A stretch of 31,361 nt of DNA from CAZHMB01 sp964533515 (lineage in GTDB: Archaea > Nanobdellota > Nanobdellia > Pacearchaeales > GW2011-AR1): positions 1 to 31,361 of the forward strand of contig CAZHMB010000007.1 of the NCBI GenBank assembly GCA_964533515.1, given 5' to 3'. Below are positions 28,967 through 31,361 of this stretch, piece after piece. Under the pieces are notes generated by a model. That model worked only from the letters and a program-made list of their open reading frames with translations, did no database searches and was not told where the DNA came from. Position 1 is the first letter of the stretch; every line of letters begins with the position of its first letter. Both the position numbers and the translations under genes were made by a program.

Positions 28967-30028
28967 ATGGTTAAAAAAGTAAGTTCTGGTTTGTCGGTCG
29001 AGGAAAGGCTCGAGTTGATTAAAAGAAATACTGAAGAAATTCTTGGAGTTGAAAATCTGAAAAAACTTTTGGAGGATAAAGATAAAAAGAAATCAAAACC
29101 CGTTGTTTATTGGGGAACTGCCCCTACCGGAAAACCTCATGTGGGTTATTTTTTCCCTGCTTTGAAAATAGCAGATTTATTGAGGGCTGGTTGGAAAGTT
29201 AAAATTTTAATTGCTGATTTGCATGCTGCTCTTGACAATACTCCTTGGAAATATATGGATGCTCGTTATGATTATTATTCTAAATCTATCCCCTTGTTGA
29301 TTCAGGCAATGGGTGCGGATGTGAAAGAGTTGGAATTTGTTAAGGGAAGTGAGATGCAACTGAAACCAGAGTATATGTATGATGTTTTGCAAATGTCGAG
29401 TTTGTCTTCTGTGAGGGATGCAACTCGCGCAGGTTCCGAAGTTGTTAAGCAGGCGACGAATCCACAAGTTTCAGGTTTGGTTTATCCTTTGATGCAAGCT
29501 GTTGACGAACAATATTTAGAAGTTGATGCGCAATTGGGCGGAACGGACCAGAGGAAAATTATGGTCTTGGCTAGGGAGAAATTACCGAGGATAGGATACA
29601 AAGCGAGGATGGAAATTTTGCACCCTTTAATTCCCGGGCTTGCTGCGGGTGGAAAAATGTCTGCTTCTAATGAGAAATCAAAAATTGATTTGTTGGATGA
29701 TGAAAAAACTGTCGCTAGTAAATTGAAGGCTGCAGATTGTGTTGCAGGAGATCCTAATAATGGGGTTCTGGCTTTTTGTAAATATGTTTTGATGGTTTTG
29801 AAACAAGATAAGAAAGAAAAGTTAATTGTTGAAAGGCCAGACAAATACGGGGGGAATTTAGAATATGAAAATTATGAAGTCTTAGAAAAAGATTTTGTAG
29901 ATAAAAAATTGCATCCTTTGGATTTGAAAAATACTCTTGCTAAGGAAATTTCTGAATTGTTGAAACCAATAAGAAAACAAGAGAAAGAGTTAAGGAAGTT
30001 GGATGAGAAGGGGTGGGTTGGGAAATAA
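28967..30028 (+). CDS. tyrS: Tyrosyl-tRNA synthetase (archaeal type)
   Basis: 353 residues, class I aminoacyl-tRNA synthetase charging tRNA-Tyr. The HIGH-like motif is KPHVGY (57-61), the KMSKS-like motif GGKMSASN, and the tyrosine-binding region includes YLEVDAQLGGTDQRK. The short archaeal/eukaryotic form without the bacterial S4 tail fits. A TATA-like GTTTTATAAATA (28935-28946) lies about 25 bp upstream. An out-of-frame ATG at 28953 lies upstream of the expected transcript start. Confidence 0.95.
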   Translation: MVKKVSSGLSVEERLELIKRNTEEILGVENLKKLLEDKDKKKSKPVVYWGTAPTGKPHVGYFFPALKIADLLRAGWKVKILIADLHAALDNTPWKYMDARYDYYSKSIPLLIQAMGADVKELEFVKGSEMQLKPEYMYDVLQMSSLSSVRDATRAGSEVVKQATNPQVSGLVYPLMQAVDEQYLEVDAQLGGTDQRKIMVLAREKLPRIGYKARMEILHPLIPGLAAGGKMSASNEKSKIDLLDDEKTVASKLKAADCVAGDPNNGVLAFCKYVLMVLKQDKKEKLIVERPDKYGGNLEYENYEVLEKDFVDKKLHPLDLKNTLAKEISELLKPIRKQEKELRKLDEKGWVGK

Positions 30029-30031
30029 TCC

Positions 30032-30952
30032 TCACCGAGTTTTAAACTCAACCAAATCTAAATCTTTGACCTTGTGTTTCATTCCGACGGTTTGTCCAGG
30101 GAATTTACTTGAGGGTCCCCAAATTCTTGTTTCTGTTACTTGTTTGCTGAAACTGTGAAGGATTTTTTCAGCGACGTCTTTGATTGTTGAATCTGGGTTA
30201 AGAATTATCGGCCTTTCTTTTTTTACTTTATCTTTGTTTTCTTTGGGTTCTTTTGTGTAAACCCTTATTTTATTGAATGTTTGAAAAAGTTTTTCTTTTA
30301 ATTCTGGAATTCCTTCTTCGGTTTTTGTTGAAATTAAGACATAATTGTATTTTTTTGATTTTAATGTTGCAGAGACTTTCCTATTTTCACTTTCATTTAA
30401 AAGATCAATCTTATTGAAGGCAATTAATGTTTTTGCTTTGGAAGTTTTTGTTCTTTCTATCAGTTTTGGAAGATCTTCTAAAGATTCTATAAGAATAATA
30501 AATGTGTCTGCTGAATTTAATAAGCCCCTGTCGAAATATTCCGAGTCAATAGCCGGATTTTCTATCAGTTGTAGTTGAACACCTTCGCAATTTGCCATTC
30601 CTATCTCGGGGGTCTTTGTTGTGAATTTATTTTGGGAAATCTCTGATTTGGTATTTGTTAATGATTTTAGTAAGGATGATTTTCCAGAATTTGTTTTGCC
30701 TAGAATAACGGCTTGCATGTCTGATTTTTTTATTCCGGCTTTTCCAGAGCCAGATTTTTTTGAAGATTTTTCTACTTGAGATTTAAATTTTTTATAACGT
30801 GTCTTTAGGTTTGCTTGGAGATTTTCGGAAGATTTATGTTTTGGAGCTTTTGCTATCATTTCTTCCAAGAATTTTATCTTTTCTTGCATTGTTTGCGCAG
30901 AGTGATATCGGGCTTCTGCAGCAACGTAATCTGGATTTGCGTTTACGGGCAT
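30032..30952 (-). CDS. TGS-domain GTPase, DRG/Obg-like
   Basis: 306 residues. An N-terminal helical region (about 1-60, NPDYVAAEARYHSAQTMQEK) is typical of archaeal DRG-like proteins. G1 is GKTNSGKSS (85-93), G2 probably Thr111/Thr112, G4 NKID (180-183), G5 in STK (about 208). The usual G3 DxPG is replaced by ENPA at 131-134, so GTP hydrolysis may be slow or use another residue. The C-terminal 70 residues form a TGS domain, often ribosome or RNA associated. A near-perfect palindrome AATTCT-T-AGAATT lies between the TATA-like box and the start. Convergent with tyrS. Confidence 0.88.
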   Translation of the reverse strand: MPVNANPDYVAAEARYHSAQTMQEKIKFLEEMIAKAPKHKSSENLQANLKTRYKKFKSQVEKSSKKSGSGKAGIKKSDMQAVILGKTNSGKSSLLKSLTNTKSEISQNKFTTKTPEIGMANCEGVQLQLIENPAIDSEYFDRGLLNSADTFIILIESLEDLPKLIERTKTSKAKTLIAFNKIDLLNESENRKVSATLKSKKYNYVLISTKTEEGIPELKEKLFQTFNKIRVYTKEPKENKDKVKKERPIILNPDSTIKDVAEKILHSFSKQVTETRIWGPSSKFPGQTVGMKHKVKDLDLVEFKTR

Positions 30953-31077
30953 GCGAGGAAAAATTCTAAGAATTATTTAAATGCTTTTGTTTTTGGGAGA
31001 CTGCAAGGCGACCGATCGTAGGGACAGTTTAGAAAATAGCCGAAAATTATATATAGTATTCTCGTTTTTAGAAACAC

Positions 31078-31266
31078 ATGGATGATATAACTAGAAAATA
31101 CGAAGCAATGCTTTATCAAAGATCTATCAGAACATCAGGGGAAGCAGTAGGATTACAAGAACCACAAAGTGAAGTTCAAACATTAAGTTCTATGATTACA
31201 GATTATCATGCTGCTTTTAGAGAAAGGGTAAGGGTTAGTGATGTTGTAGATGATCTTCAAGGCTAA
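31078..31266 (+). CDS. Short hypothetical protein
   Basis: A 62-residue, largely helical and charged ORF (DITRKYEAMLYQRSIRTSGE...SSMITDYHAAFRERVRVSDVVDDL) with no recognisable domain. It is supported by a clear TATA-like ATTATATATAG (about 31045-31055), about 28 bp before the ATG, the spacing used by the other leaderless genes here. The rest of the window (31267-31361) shows no gene. Confidence 0.5.
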   Translation: MDDITRKYEAMLYQRSIRTSGEAVGLQEPQSEVQTLSSMITDYHAAFRERVRVSDVVDDLQG

Positions 31267-31342
31267 TTTCTAAATTGAAACTAACATCGCGATTAAGCGA
31301 AGTTCGGTTTTGAGGCAATCCACAAAATCGAATTTGGATGGA

Positions 31343-31359
31343 GAAGTCTGCAAGACTTC
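31343..31359. repeat. Short hairpin near the window end
   Basis: A perfect inverted repeat GAAGTCT-GCA-AGACTTC. It may be part of a terminator or operator; the downstream context is cut off. Confidence 0.4.
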
Positions 31360-31361
31360 GG

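Noticed and set aside
28953..28982. Upstream 9-codon ORF overlapping the tyrS start
   Set aside because: The TATA-like box at 28935-28946 predicts a transcript start near 28967, downstream of this ATG.

Overview
The window looks like part of the chromosome of a low-GC archaeon of the DPANN type (Pacearchaeota/Woesearchaeota-like). The evidence is archaeal ribosomal proteins (L21e, L18e, S13, S4, S11, L13, S9), RNA polymerase subunits Rpb4 and RpoD, DUF655, Orc1/Cdc6, both subunits of the archaeal D-family polymerase, archaeal-type TyrRS, an archaeal Xer recombinase and many very short proteins. Most gene starts have a TATA-like box 23-31 bp upstream and no Shine-Dalgarno, which fits mostly leaderless transcripts. 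Genus-level placement is inference.

Layout. 1-2869: 3' end of a MacB/FtsX-type ABC exporter operon (ATPase plus two permeases). 2935-8518: information-processing cluster: a zinc-ribbon mini-protein, L21e, Rpb4, DUF655, S13-S4-S11-RpoD, an opposing tRNA-Leu, then L18e-L13-S9. Scattered in this cluster are six copies of a 52-nt module that fills the gap before DUF655 (three tandem copies), rpoD, L13 and S9. Each copy contains a 16-17 codon ORF that stops on or one base before the downstream start codon. 8530-10937: minus-strand group with a small Cys/His protein, a serine-recombinase domain without catalytic domain, a tyrosine recombinase and a HAD hydrolase. 11009-12990: hemerythrin-like protein, UppP, small membrane and Cys-rich proteins, a 50-aa zinc ribbon. 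13043-14428: an HNH protein, a frameshifted gene and a DUF5654-like membrane protein flanked by a repeated hairpin. 14500-16516: two convergent coiled-coil/linker/HTH proteins surrounded by, and containing, short palindromes and iteron-like repeats. 16578-19223: small wHTH protein, orphan receiver domain with an M29 aminopeptidase, SecB-like protein, PRC-barrel protein.

19224-19930 is the best origin candidate: a very AT-rich stretch bounded by inverted ORB-like sites next to orc1/cdc6, followed by the operon DP1 - 5'-nucleotidase - DP2. Two further ORB-like dyads lie at 14726 and 16231, next to or inside the coiled-coil/HTH genes. 27001-31361 holds a frameshifted small membrane protein, a TctA/DUF112 transporter, a small membrane protein, TyrRS, a TGS-domain GTPase and a short unknown ORF.

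The items most deserving attention are the reused 52-nt start-codon module in the ribosomal/RNAP cluster, and the iteron/ORB-rich pair of HTH proteins about 3-5 kb from the origin. All statements come from reading the sequence; no searches or folding programs were run.
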